A stretch of DNA of 43,751 bases, from assembly GCA_028697885.1 (NCBI GenBank), contig JAQVER010000024.1, positions 1-43,751 on the forward strand, in the 5' to 3' direction. Shown in pieces: positions 10,461-18,163 of this stretch. Origin of the DNA: Desulfocapsaceae bacterium (GTDB taxonomy: Bacteria; Desulfobacterota; Desulfobulbia; Desulfobulbales; Desulfocapsaceae). The position numbers were made by a program, and so were the translations under genes. The notes below the pieces were generated by a model, which was given only the letters and a program-made list of their open reading frames with translations, was not told where the DNA came from and ran no database searches. The stretch's first letter is position 1, and each line of letters starts with the position of its first letter.

Positions 10461-11120
10461 TCAATCCTCTTCCTGATAGCTGTCAAAACTCAGTCCTTCG
10501 CGTTGCAGCCACTCGGGCGGGATATTCTCGGGCCGATATGAAATCCCTGTTTTTTCATCCACCAGCGGCACATTGAGACAAAGAGCAGCATGGGCTGCGA
10601 CATAGCGTGCCCAAGCACGAAATACGGAAAAATTGGAGCCCCTGCTCATGAGGAATTTCCGGCTGCTCACGCGTTCCAGATATTCTGGCGACCAGCCGAG
10701 CAGATAATCCAGGAAAGCAGTTTTGGACATAAGCCAGACAGGGTTGACCGGCCGCAGCATTATTCCTCGGCCAAGTGGCCTTGATACTGGCAACTGGCGG
10801 TGTGCAAGGACTATCCTGTCCAACTCAAGCAGACTCCTGCGCCTTGGCGATCCGATCCCGAAAAACTGCCAACCGGAGTACATGGCCGGCTCCTTTGGCT
10901 CTATGCGTGTCACGTAGTCCAGGCCAGCAAATCCGAGTCCTGTGCAGACAGGTAAGAAAACAACCAGGTAAGTGGCCCATGTCCACGCCGTACCGTCCAT
11001 ACTGAACCTGTTAACGATTGCCATCCCGATGGCAATAAGTCCGCATCCCAAGAGTCTGCGTTTGCCCTTGAGCGGCGTGCGCAGGATCAAGCTTGTCCCT
11101 TGTGAGGCAGTGAATGTCAT
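10461..11120 (-). CDS. Hypothetical protein with two N-terminal membrane segments
   Basis: A 219-residue protein of no family I recognise. Two hydrophobic segments near residues 24-38 and 48-68 (ATYLVVFLPVCTGLGFAGL) are followed by a soluble, Arg- and Trp-rich domain, presumably cytoplasmic, with WLMSKTAFLDYLLGWSPEYL and a conserved-looking C-terminal stretch RPENIPPEWLQREGLSF. The ribosome binding site is weak. It lies 55 bp downstream of the dehydrogenase gene on the same strand, so co-transcription is possible. No function is inferred. Confidence 0.6.
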   Translation of the reverse strand: MTFTASQGTSLILRTPLKGKRRLLGCGLIAIGMAIVNRFSMDGTAWTWATYLVVFLPVCTGLGFAGLDYVTRIEPKEPAMYSGWQFFGIGSPRRRSLLELDRIVLAHRQLPVSRPLGRGIMLRPVNPVWLMSKTAFLDYLLGWSPEYLERVSSRKFLMSRGSNFSVFRAWARYVAAHAALCLNVPLVDEKTGISYRPENIPPEWLQREGLSFDSYQEED

Positions 11121-11175
11121 CGCTCATCGAAGATGGAATGAATTACCACGGGCTATCTGTCAGGTTGCGTCGCTT

Positions 11176-12030
11176 TCAGTCTTGCTTGAATATTTTGTAA
11201 ATTGCTGAAAAATCTTCCTGGGCGATGCCCTCGGCAAAGGTCCGGGCGTAAAGTTCTTTGACGACCGCCCCGGTAAAAAGCGTTTTCTTCTGTTCATAGG
11301 CCAGGTCCTGGAGGCAATGGAGATCCTTATAGATCAAGGCGCTTGAAAAGTGGGTTGAGAAATCTTCTGTGAGTAATTTGTTCTTCTTGGCATTGAGTAC
11401 CAGAGAGTTGCCTCCCCCTGCAGATAAGATCTCCAGGATCTCTTCCTTCTCAATGCCAATGGCTTCTCCGAGTGACAGGGCCTCGGCAATGGTGGCCATA
11501 AAACTGCCCAGGGCAAGATTGTTGATGAGTTTCATCTTGGTGGCAAGTCCTGGCTCCTGCAGGTAGAAAAGATTTTTAACAATGTCTGCTAACACCGGTT
11601 TGACCTGCTCATAGCCGGTCACATTGCCGCTGATCAGAACGGTAAGCGCGCCTTGCGAGGCCGGGACGACACTGCCCAGGACAGGTGCCTCCAGGTACAC
11701 ACAACCAGCCTTCTCGCAGAGGTCATGAAAGAGTGCCACCTCTTTGAAATGGTTGGTGGAGAGATCGACGATGATTTTTCCGGAGATGTCACCTGACAAC
11801 AGCCCTTCTTCCTGACTCAGGACGGAATGGACCGCCGGACTGTCAAACATGCATATAAAAATAACTTCTGCTTTCTTTGCCACCTCACGGGGCGAAGGGG
11901 CCACTTCGGCCTTCATGCCCTTCGCCTTGGAAGGTGTCCGGTTCCAGACAGTGAGCGTATGGCCACAGTCTAAGAGTCTGCCCGCAATTGCTTTGCCAAG
12001 ATGTCCAAGTCCGATGAATCCTAAATGCAT
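11176..12030 (-). CDS. Beta-hydroxyacid dehydrogenase (3-hydroxyisobutyrate dehydrogenase / GarR family)
   Basis: A 284-residue NAD(P)-dependent oxidoreductase. The Rossmann motif is at the very start (LGFIGLGHLGKAIAGRLL), the substrate loop appears as LEAPVLGSVVPASQGALTVLISG, and the catalytic lysine sits in TKMKLINNLALGSFMATIAEALSLGE. The family reduces or oxidises small beta-hydroxyacids such as tartronate semialdehyde, succinic semialdehyde or 3-hydroxyisobutyrate; the exact substrate cannot be read here. The ATG has GGGGGAT directly upstream. The first 150 bp or so of this gene, plus its leader, recur in decayed form at 14180-14361, so a paralogue once existed nearby. Confidence 0.9.
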   Translation of the reverse strand: MHLGFIGLGHLGKAIAGRLLDCGHTLTVWNRTPSKAKGMKAEVAPSPREVAKKAEVIFICMFDSPAVHSVLSQEEGLLSGDISGKIIVDLSTNHFKEVALFHDLCEKAGCVYLEAPVLGSVVPASQGALTVLISGNVTGYEQVKPVLADIVKNLFYLQEPGLATKMKLINNLALGSFMATIAEALSLGEAIGIEKEEILEILSAGGGNSLVLNAKKNKLLTEDFSTHFSSALIYKDLHCLQDLAYEQKKTLFTGAVVKELYARTFAEGIAQEDFSAIYKIFKQD

Positions 12031-12060
12031 TTTATCCCCCTTCGTATTTAGTTAGAGACC
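11881..12060 (-). repeat. Direct repeat copy A: 5' end and leader of the dehydrogenase gene
   Basis: These 180 bp cover codons 1 to about 50 of the intact dehydrogenase and about 30 bp of its leader. They align in the same orientation with 14180-14361. By eye about four of five bases match, including an almost gap-free stretch of some 115 bp. The pair brackets the GHKL ATPase gene and a stretch of decayed DNA. Confidence 0.85.
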
Positions 12061-12094
12061 AGTGTTACTGTTTACATCTATCTGAGTAATATGA

Positions 12095-12157
12095 TCAGGC
12101 CGGCACAACGGTGTTTGCACGTGGACCCTTTTTGTTAGAGAAATTGTTAAATGTGTC
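12095..12157 (-). pseudogene. Possible 3' remnant of a cold-shock protein gene
   Basis: The last 20 codons before a TGA at 12095 read NKKGPRANTVVPA at their end, which resembles the C terminus of cold-shock domain proteins (KGPxAxNV). The sequence upstream in the same frame does not continue the CSD fold: the RNP1 motif GFGFI is absent. At most this is a fragment left from an older gene. The resemblance rests on about a dozen residues and could be chance. Confidence 0.28.
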
Positions 12158-12251
12158 ACAATCGTCCATGTTGCCATATGAGAAAGCAATCTTGCAACTC
12201 TTAGAAACAGCTGTTCTCCGACCTGTTTTAAACTTTCACCTTGCTATCGAT

Positions 12252-14144
12252 TCATGTGTTGAGGAAAGAAAGATGGATCTCGCTGCCGTATCGACGGATG
12301 ATATCGAGTTTGGCGGCGTGAAAGGCTTTACTGTCAGCCTTGTGACCCGATTTTTCCACCGACCATCGAGCCAGTTCATCTGAAATCACATCCATGAAAA
12401 GTTCGGCCAGCAGCAGTCTGGCGGAATCTCGAAAATGTCCGCGACCATCCACATACAGCTGTACGGTCGGTGCACCGGTGTTGATGAGGATTTTCCGTTC
12501 CTCAGGGCTATATACCGCCCGGTCCAGCTCGTTGTTCAGATTGCGGAATTCATAGCCAAGGAACATAGCCACACCATGATCCCGTGGCAGCCCTTTCTTT
12601 ACGACATGGCCGGCTGTGCCATGGGCATGCCCGGAAGCATGCTCTGCCACTACCAGCTCACACCAAGCCCAATAGGTGCCTGCCCGCACCGTGATCTCTC
12701 CACGATCCCCTGCCGCGTCACCCACAATCGTCCATTCGAGGCGCTCCCGGTCCTTTAAGTCGTGGAGCGGTATCGACAGCGGTGCGGGTTCGATGCGCAT
12801 GGAATCGGGTAGTGCATAATTGAAGCTTAATACCTCATCCCCTGTAAACTGACCGGGATCAATCAGCAAGGTGACATGGAAAGGATGATTGAGCTTCCGA
12901 TAATAAAAAGGGGTGGTAAAACGCAGAGCAGCCGGACGTTCTACCTCCTCAACACCAGTCGTTTTTAGGTCAGGCGGCGTGAGGATGATGCCCAGATCCT
13001 GGATTGCCGCCCGATTCATGCGTTGGAGCAGGTGCTCGATCATATGCGTGGTTCGGTCGGAGGTGGTGGCACGTTCCAGGTGCTTCAGTTTCTCTTGCTC
13101 TGCCTGCACACAGGGCGCGATCATTGAGCTGACGGCCTGGGAAAAGGCCGCCACAAAGGGCTCCTTATGATTCAATCCCTCTCTTTCATCGCTGATAATG
13201 GCCGCGCCCTGGCCGAGTTTTTCGATCAAGGCCGGACAGTGCACTGTGCCGAAAAGGTATTCAGTCCCCACCTGATTTTCGTATTCAAACAACTGACAGT
13301 CCAGTACCGCCATGCCGGAGAGGACCACCAGTCCATTCGTCCGTTCATCGCCCCTCGGGGTTAACTCCACATTCAATGCACGCTTCAGGGTGAGAGTGAA
13401 CGGATACTCTTTTTGCTCATAGATGAAGCGCCCCTCTTGATCGGGGCCCAGCAGCAGATTGGCCGGCGGCTCCTCATAATGCACCTGTCCGCTGCGCTCC
13501 ACCTCCCTGCCTTGCTGCACCTTCACCAGTTCCAACTCTCTCCGAGCCTGGACATCGCGCAGATAGATGTTGTTTGCCACCGCCTGCACAACGGATCGAT
13601 AGCGGGATATGTTCACCAGCGTGTTCTCAATGACGATGGCCACCCTGGTGCCGCTGTCCGTAATATCCAAACGCTCGTAATCTCTCGCCTCCGCCGGCCG
13701 ATCACCGTCCCCATCATCATAGAGGTAGCCGCCATTTTCACTGCGGAATAACTCGATACGGGAAAATCGTCCGGCATGAATGGTCTCGATCCAGCCGTAA
13801 CCGAGTCCATAAATCGCCTGCTTCAAACCACGACCGAAATAACCGCGCCCACCGCCATCGCCGCGCGCCAAAGGGCTATGAGCCCCGCCATAGGTTAAAA
13901 TAAAACAGGCCTGTTTGAAGGACATCCCCTCTGCCTGGTCGGCGACCGCCAAAAACGCGCCAGCCTGATGCCGTTCATACTGGATGCGGATCCGGCCGCT
14001 TACCCGGGTGCCTGTTTGTTCCAGCCGGGCATAGCTGTCATCGCTGTTGGTAATCAATTCGACCAGGGCTTTTTCCACTGAAGCAAAGCGGCGCGAATCG
14101 ATATCAATGACCCGTTGGTCCACGGGGATTGCGGAAATTGCCAT
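12252..14144 (-). CDS. GHKL-type (HSP90-like) ATPase of unknown role
   Basis: About 630 residues. The N terminus carries a Bergerat ATP-binding fold: an N-box in VEKALVELITNSDDSYARLE (about residues 24-43), a G1-like ADQAEGMS, and a glycine-rich lid GGGRGYFGRGLKQAIYG. No HATPase partner domains such as a histidine-kinase DHp, the MutL C terminus or topoisomerase parts are recognisable. The remaining 400 residues are unassigned and include an aspartate/glycine-rich insertion and a C-terminal beta-rich region. The frame opens with a TTG at 14162, but the ATG at 14144 has GAGG eight bases upstream and is preferred. Stand-alone MORC/GHKL proteins of this size occur in bacterial defence contexts, which is an inference only. 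It sits between two copies of a dehydrogenase 5' end. Confidence 0.78.
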   Translation of the reverse strand: MAISAIPVDQRVIDIDSRRFASVEKALVELITNSDDSYARLEQTGTRVSGRIRIQYERHQAGAFLAVADQAEGMSFKQACFILTYGGAHSPLARGDGGGRGYFGRGLKQAIYGLGYGWIETIHAGRFSRIELFRSENGGYLYDDGDGDRPAEARDYERLDITDSGTRVAIVIENTLVNISRYRSVVQAVANNIYLRDVQARRELELVKVQQGREVERSGQVHYEEPPANLLLGPDQEGRFIYEQKEYPFTLTLKRALNVELTPRGDERTNGLVVLSGMAVLDCQLFEYENQVGTEYLFGTVHCPALIEKLGQGAAIISDEREGLNHKEPFVAAFSQAVSSMIAPCVQAEQEKLKHLERATTSDRTTHMIEHLLQRMNRAAIQDLGIILTPPDLKTTGVEEVERPAALRFTTPFYYRKLNHPFHVTLLIDPGQFTGDEVLSFNYALPDSMRIEPAPLSIPLHDLKDRERLEWTIVGDAAGDRGEITVRAGTYWAWCELVVAEHASGHAHGTAGHVVKKGLPRDHGVAMFLGYEFRNLNNELDRAVYSPEERKILINTGAPTVQLYVDGRGHFRDSARLLLAELFMDVISDELARWSVEKSGHKADSKAFHAAKLDIIRRYGSEIHLSFLNT

Positions 14145-14179
14145 GCCATGCACCTCGTTCAACTTATTGTTTTTACAAT

Positions 14180-14361
14180 CACCTCACGGGGTAAGGTGGC
14201 CACTTCGGCCTTCATGCCGTCTGCTTGCAAGGTGTTCTGTTCCAGACAATGAGCGTATGGTCACAGTCTGAAAGTCTGTCCGTAATTGCTTTGCCTGTGG
14301 GTCCCCTGACCGGTAAATCTTAGATGTATGTTTTTCCCCGCTTAGTATTTATTTAGAGATC
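14180..14361 (-). pseudogene. Decayed 5' fragment of a second dehydrogenase gene (direct repeat copy B)
   Basis: This 182-bp stretch matches 11881-12060 in the same orientation, from the leader with its purine-rich ribosome binding site to codon 50 or so of the beta-hydroxyacid dehydrogenase. The start codon is destroyed (ATG-CAT has become ACA-TAC-like) and short indels break the frame, so it cannot be translated. The body of the paralogue is gone; the GHKL ATPase gene begins 35 bp farther on in the direction of transcription. I infer an ancient duplication whose second copy was truncated when the ATPase gene arrived. Confidence 0.8.
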
Positions 14362-14363
14362 AA

Positions 14364-14618
14364 CTATCTTTTCCTGATTTTGCCGATAAGAAATAAGAGC
14401 AATGCCGCCCCGAAAGTTGCTGTAACTATTGCACCGATTAATCCTCCCGCCGAGATGCCAAGCAGGCCAAATACAAAGCCGCCAATGAGCGCACCTATAA
14501 TGCCGATCACGATATTGCCAAGCAGGCCAAAACCACGGCCTTTCATCAAGGTTCCAGCCAACCAGCCTGCTACGGCACCAATTGCTAAAAAAATGATCAA
14601 TCCTTTTATGTCATGCAT
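14364..14618 (-). CDS. GlsB/YeaQ/YmgE-family stress-response membrane protein
   Basis: An 84-residue hydrophobic protein with three membrane helices and glycine zipper-like repeats: GAVAGWLAGTLMKGRGFGLLGN, then GIIGALIGGFVFGLLGI, then a final helix ending in a short basic tail (GKIRKR). This is the transglycosylase-associated/GlsB family, small inner-membrane proteins often induced by general or acid stress. The ATG has AAGGGGTAACGTT ahead. It stands alone, immediately upstream of the decayed dehydrogenase fragment. Confidence 0.88.
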   Translation of the reverse strand: MHDIKGLIIFLAIGAVAGWLAGTLMKGRGFGLLGNIVIGIIGALIGGFVFGLLGISAGGLIGAIVTATFGAALLLFLIGKIRKR

Positions 14619-14743
14619 AACGTTACCCCTTCTGTTCTTGAAAAATATTGAGATTTACAGTGCCCAGACCTTAAAATGTGGCTGCTTGGCGGTATGAAAT
14701 ATTGAAGGATTGACACCTCTTCCGGTCAGCTTTACCTGCCGGC

Positions 14744-14940
14744 GTGCGCAGAGGGACGTGAACCTCTGGGATGCAAGTCCCCCATATGTTCGGTTGGTAT
14801 TTATGATAAGAGAATCATAAATACCAACCGAAAGCAAGAGCGGAACCGTCAGGGAGGGATCAGGAAGAAGCTGGAATGAAGGTCAGAGGGGGGAGAAGGT
14901 CAGTCACCGGTGAGGATCGCTTTTGGGCCCGAATCCGGTG
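14744..14940 (+). mobile_element. 5' fragment of a group II intron (domain I only)
   Basis: The stretch starts GTGCGC, the usual group II intron 5' end, and runs into a hairpin and a TGAACCTCTGGGATGCAAGT segment that resembles the start of bacterial intron domain I. A 19-bp stem, CCGAAAGCAAGAGCGG and GGAAGAAGCTGGAATGAAGG follow, as in other introns. A short hairpin (CCGGTCAG/CTGCCGG) lies directly before it, as expected of an intron inserted beside a terminator-like stem. No domains V-VI and no maturase gene are found before the hydrolase gene at 14951, so this is a truncated remnant. It fills most of the 332-bp gap 14619-14950. The resemblance is by eye; a covariance-model search would decide. 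Confidence 0.5.
14789..14832. repeat. Perfect 19-bp inverted repeat with 6-base loop
   Basis: The left arm 14789-14807 and right arm 14814-14832 are exact reverse complements, with the loop AAGAGA. The stem lies inside the presumed intron fragment and probably corresponds to a domain I subhelix. No T tract follows on either side, so it is unlikely to be a transcription terminator. Confidence 0.85.
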
Positions 14941-14950
14941 AAGCCAAATG

Positions 14951-15748
14951 TTAGCGATGGCGCAAGAATTCCAGAACGCAATCGGTGAAGACTTGAGGTT
15001 GTTCCATATGGATGGAATGAGCGGCCTTGTCTATCACAGAAAAAGTAGCCCCCGGAATCGCCTGTGCCAAGCGAGAACATACTTCCGGGGGGAATAAGAG
15101 ATCTTCTTTGCCACTGATCACCATGGTCTCTGCGGTCACCCCGGATAAGGCTTTCGTGCAGTCATAACGCGCAATCGCCTGAACCTGGTTTCGGAAAGCG
15201 ATTGCGCTTTGAGGGTAAGGATATTCGATTGCATAGCGGACGGCCTCCTTCACGGCTGCCTCGTTTTCAAAGAACTGCTCTGAGAATATCCAGAAAAAGA
15301 TGTTGCGGAACCACAGCTCCGGGTCCATTCCCGTTTCCAGGCATGTGGCCAAATCGGAAAACAGAACATTATTCCTTATGGAGTTTGAAGCTGCTGTTCC
15401 GGCAAGGATGAGCTTGTGAACACAATCAGGGTAACGTATGGCGAGATCAAGGGCCACGAAGCCCCCCATGGAATGGCCAAGAATGTTGACGGATGAAAAT
15501 CCCAAATGCTTGATAAGCTTAACGCTGTCGTCAACCATTTGCGGGATACTTGTCTCAATGTCTTGAGGTGTCGTTCTGCCCACGCCTCTGTTATCAAGTG
15601 TTATGACGAGATAGTGCCGGGAGAGCCTCTCGATTACTGGCAGCCAGCTCTGAGAATCACTGGCCAGGCCGGCAAGGAGCACTAGAGGCATACCCTGGCC
15701 ATGAGTTTCGTAGTAGAGATCAACGTTATTGATGACTGTGTTCGGCAT
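14951..15748 (-). CDS. Alpha/beta-fold hydrolase
   Basis: A 265-residue soluble hydrolase of the BioH/enol-lactonase type. The oxyanion-hole region is LVLLAGLASDSQSW, the nucleophile elbow is GHSMGG (serine near residue 93), the acid is in SGKEDLLFP, and the catalytic histidine is in DKAAHSIHMEQP near the C terminus. The element DNRGVGRT before the elbow is typical. Substrates in this family are small esters, lactones or haloalkanes and cannot be predicted. It is followed at about 100 bp by an aminotransferase gene on the same strand, and no cofactor or pathway neighbour narrows the role. Confidence 0.88.
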   Translation of the reverse strand: MPNTVINNVDLYYETHGQGMPLVLLAGLASDSQSWLPVIERLSRHYLVITLDNRGVGRTTPQDIETSIPQMVDDSVKLIKHLGFSSVNILGHSMGGFVALDLAIRYPDCVHKLILAGTAASNSIRNNVLFSDLATCLETGMDPELWFRNIFFWIFSEQFFENEAAVKEAVRYAIEYPYPQSAIAFRNQVQAIARYDCTKALSGVTAETMVISGKEDLLFPPEVCSRLAQAIPGATFSVIDKAAHSIHMEQPQVFTDCVLEFLRHR

Positions 15749-15846
15749 ATCAGGTTAAACCTTCTAACTAAATTGTTACGTAAAGGTTACCGGCCTGCGC
15801 GACATGTGGCGCAGAACCATTTGACAGCCGGGTTGAGCCCTGCCGG

Positions 15847-16995
15847 TCATTTTGCCAACGCACTTAAAGCTTCCATGAGACGATTTAAGTCATGTTCGCT
15901 TACGTGCAGGTGCGGCGCAAAGCGAAGAGCGTTCCCGCGCTGGCTAATGAAGATATTTCTCTTTTTTAGATCTGCCACAAAATTACCCGTGTGTGCCATC
16001 GGCAGCTGCGCACCGAACATGTGCGGACATCGTTGCGTTTCATCCGGCAACTGAAAACCCAGTTGCTCGAGATGGGCGACAATTGCTGAATTGATTGTCG
16101 ATAAAGTCACCGCGATATTCTCGATACCCCATGCTTTCAGTTGCTCCAGTGCGGCGATGGCACCCGGAAGAATCGTGGCGGTACATTTTTCACCCACATC
16201 AAACCGGCGTGCTCCGGGCATATACGTGTCTGAATACTTAACCAAGGCGGTGAAATCTTCGGCGTTGTGGCGCGCAAGCCATGTTTCTTCAAGGGGACGC
16301 GCGCTCCGCCATTGGTCCGAAACATAAAGCAAGCTGAATCCGTATGGGCACAGGAGCCACTTGTAACCAGCTGCGACAAGAAAGTCCGGTTTGACTTCTG
16401 CGAGTGGAAAAGGCATTGCGCCAAGCGACTGTGTTGCATCAACAACCAGAACGCTACCGACGTCGCGACATGCCTTGCCGATTGGTCGTAAATCGATATA
16501 CGCCCCGTTTGTCCAGTGGCAGGTAGATACTGCGACAACCTTTACGCCCCTGTTGATTCTCTCCAGGATTGCCTGTGTCCAGTTTCCGTGTTCAGGGGCT
16601 GGAACAGTCTCCAGTACTGCGCCAACTTCCTGCGCCGTTCTTTTCCACGGCAAAACGTTACTTGGAAATTCCTCAGCGATAACCAGAATAAGGTCACCCT
16701 GTTGCAGGTGTGGTTCAACGGCGCGTGCTGCAGTGCTCAAGCCATAACTTGCAGCGGGAACGACTGCATAACCCTCCGCATCGCCTCCAAAGACAGCCGA
16801 GGATAGATGGCGAATTGTTTCCGCATCGTCGAAGAAGCTCGCCGGGGTGCGTTCCCATGGATGGTTCTTTGCGCGAATGCCGGAAAGCAGCCTGTTCAGC
16901 GATTCATTCAATTGAGGCGAGTTGTAGGCGCAATTGAAGTAGGCGATTTCATCGGGAATGCTGAACAAGTGTCGTTGTGATGGGAGAGTGGACAT
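15847..16995 (-). CDS. Class V aminotransferase (PLP; cysteine desulfurase/isopenicillin-N-epimerase-like)
   Basis: A 382-residue fold-type I PLP enzyme. FNCAYNSPQLNESLNR lies near the N terminus, the cofactor aspartate in VLVVDATQSLGAMPF, and the Schiff-base lysine in AAGYKWLLCPYGFSLLY. Family members act as cysteine desulfurases, epimerases, kynureninases or other C-S/C-N lyases. The NifS/IscS active-site cysteine loop is not obvious near the C terminus, so a desulfurase role is not supported. The start at 16995 has AAAGAG seven bases ahead. There are no biosynthetic partners nearby. Confidence 0.85.
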   Translation of the reverse strand: MSTLPSQRHLFSIPDEIAYFNCAYNSPQLNESLNRLLSGIRAKNHPWERTPASFFDDAETIRHLSSAVFGGDAEGYAVVPAASYGLSTAARAVEPHLQQGDLILVIAEEFPSNVLPWKRTAQEVGAVLETVPAPEHGNWTQAILERINRGVKVVAVSTCHWTNGAYIDLRPIGKACRDVGSVLVVDATQSLGAMPFPLAEVKPDFLVAAGYKWLLCPYGFSLLYVSDQWRSARPLEETWLARHNAEDFTALVKYSDTYMPGARRFDVGEKCTATILPGAIAALEQLKAWGIENIAVTLSTINSAIVAHLEQLGFQLPDETQRCPHMFGAQLPMAHTGNFVADLKKRNIFISQRGNALRFAPHLHVSEHDLNRLMEALSALAK

Positions 16996-17133
16996 ATGGT
17001 TCTCTTTACTGCCAAGATGTTCAATGATGTTTAAATCAACGGCTGGCCATAAACCATGTCTAGAAGGCCGCCACGTTTATCCCCGTCAGCTGCATTGATT
17101 TGGATATGTGACTGAAGGGTACCCTGAAATGCA

Positions 17134-17508
17134 TCACCCTTGAATCCAGCTCAATGCTTCATCCATGGATCTCGTCACCATAGTTTCTAGAGGGAGATCA
17201 CTGACAAACACCTCCCATATGCGAGCCATTCCAAACTGTAGATCTTTGGGGCACACATATGCTGTTTTTGCTCCCCTCCTGTGACTGCCAAATTTCTTTG
17301 CCAGAACCTTCAAAGACTGCAGAAACTCAATGGTTATGTTGTCAAACGACATGTGTGTTAAATCGTAAACTGCATTTATGTTTGACGGGTACTCTTTAGA
17401 GTTGACAATTTGCTCCATGATCTCAACAAACTCGTCTGCCGTTAACACACCTTCAAGTGTTATTACAATCGGGTGAAGTGGTCCTGAGAAATCTATACTA
17501 AAAGACAT
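17134..17508 (-). CDS. SpoIIAA-like/STAS-type small protein
   Basis: A 124-residue soluble protein. The pattern of alternating strands and helices (IVITLEGVLTADEFVEIMEQI, INAVYDLTHMSFDN, TAYVCPKDLQFGMARIWEVF) and the end MDEALSWIQG resemble SpoIIAA-like (SEC14/STAS) domain proteins that bacteria carry in many copies. No phosphorylatable serine motif of true anti-anti-sigma factors is clear. A ribosome binding site GAGAGAG precedes the ATG. A large hairpin repeat lies just upstream. The family assignment is moderate and the function is unknown. Confidence 0.6.
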   Translation of the reverse strand: MSFSIDFSGPLHPIVITLEGVLTADEFVEIMEQIVNSKEYPSNINAVYDLTHMSFDNITIEFLQSLKVLAKKFGSHRRGAKTAYVCPKDLQFGMARIWEVFVSDLPLETMVTRSMDEALSWIQG

Positions 17509-17539
17509 AAAATCTCTCTCATCAAATAATGGAAAAAAT

Positions 17540-17604
17540 AAAGAAAGGGGTCATCCTTGACAATACTTATCATGGATGACCCCTTTCTTTCGACCCCTTT
17601 CTTT
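17540..17604. repeat. 17-bp perfect inverted repeat plus a partial third copy (MITE- or REP-like)
   Basis: AAAGAAAGGGGTCATCC at 17540-17556 pairs exactly with 17574-17590 around a 17-base loop, and GACCCCTTTCTTT recurs once more at 17592-17604. The structure lies between divergent genes (17508 minus, 17783 plus), so it is not a terminator of either. The layout of a long stem with an extra half-copy resembles a non-autonomous mobile repeat such as a REP or MITE. No second occurrence was noticed in this window. Confidence 0.7.
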
Positions 17605-17782
17605 CTCAGGAATAATTTTTTAATCTTAGACTTGAAATTCCAGTTAGGATATAATGCAAGTAGTGATGATTTAAGAACATAGAACTACACGTAACTTGCG
17701 TCTGTTTTGCCGGAACAATTATCGTCCTCGTGTCAGATCCAATATAGATTTCAAACTGTATAATCAGAACAAGGAGGTTTGT

Positions 17783-18031
17783 ATGGAAAAGAAATTGACA
17801 GCATTATGTGTCCAGTCTAAAAAAGATTTTAACGCACAAGGGAAAGCTATCATCAAACTGGCAAAGCAACAGGGGTTTATTGCCATTACAAATCGGTTGT
17901 CACTTTTTATCGACAAGACCTGCCGGCGATGGTGGTTTGCCGATAAGAAGAGCGGAGTTCTCCTCTCGGCAGAATATGGTCTGATTGACAAAGAAGCTAT
18001 CAACTTTCTCACTAATGAAATTTCAGTTTAA
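17783..18031 (+). CDS. Small hypothetical protein (82 aa)
   Basis: An 82-residue basic protein without recognisable family. It starts MEKKLTALCVQSKKDFNAQG and contains CRRWWFADKKSG and a C-terminal helix DKEAINFLTNEISV. The frame is open further upstream, but the ATG at 17783 has a near-perfect AAGGAGG six bases ahead. A strong Rho-independent terminator follows 20 bp after the stop, so it forms a monocistronic, well-expressed unit. That together with the orphan sequence makes it a real gene rather than a chance frame. Confidence 0.72.
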   Translation: MEKKLTALCVQSKKDFNAQGKAIIKLAKQQGFIAITNRLSLFIDKTCRRWWFADKKSGVLLSAEYGLIDKEAINFLTNEISV

Positions 18032-18050
18032 ACTCAACTCGTTGCTCCCG

Positions 18051-18092
18051 GCCTGATTTTTCTCTTTTTGAGAAAGATCAGGCTCTTTTTTT
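18051..18092 (+). terminator. Rho-independent terminator of the 82-aa gene
   Basis: GCCTGATTTTTCTC at 18051-18064 pairs with GAGAAAGATCAGGC at 18070-18083 (one or two mismatched positions) and is followed by TCTTTTTTT. The signal faces plus and sits 20 bp after the stop at 18031. Confidence 0.9.
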
Positions 18093-18163
18093 GGCTGACA
18101 CCCTGCAGGAAACAGGCCATCGACGTAAGGGTGACCAAGAAGATAACGGCGTGCATCTTATTC

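Noticed and set aside
12111..12383. A 90-residue plus-strand frame overlapping the end of the GHKL gene
   Set aside because: More than a third lies antisense to a real gene and there is no family resemblance or ribosome binding site.
14744..14940. Cobalamin-type riboswitch
   Set aside because: The conserved B12-box core was not found, and the stretch reads better as a group II intron 5' end; no cobalamin gene follows.
17540..17604. Rho-independent terminator
   Set aside because: It stands upstream of both neighbouring genes, which diverge, so there is nothing to terminate; treated as a mobile repeat instead.
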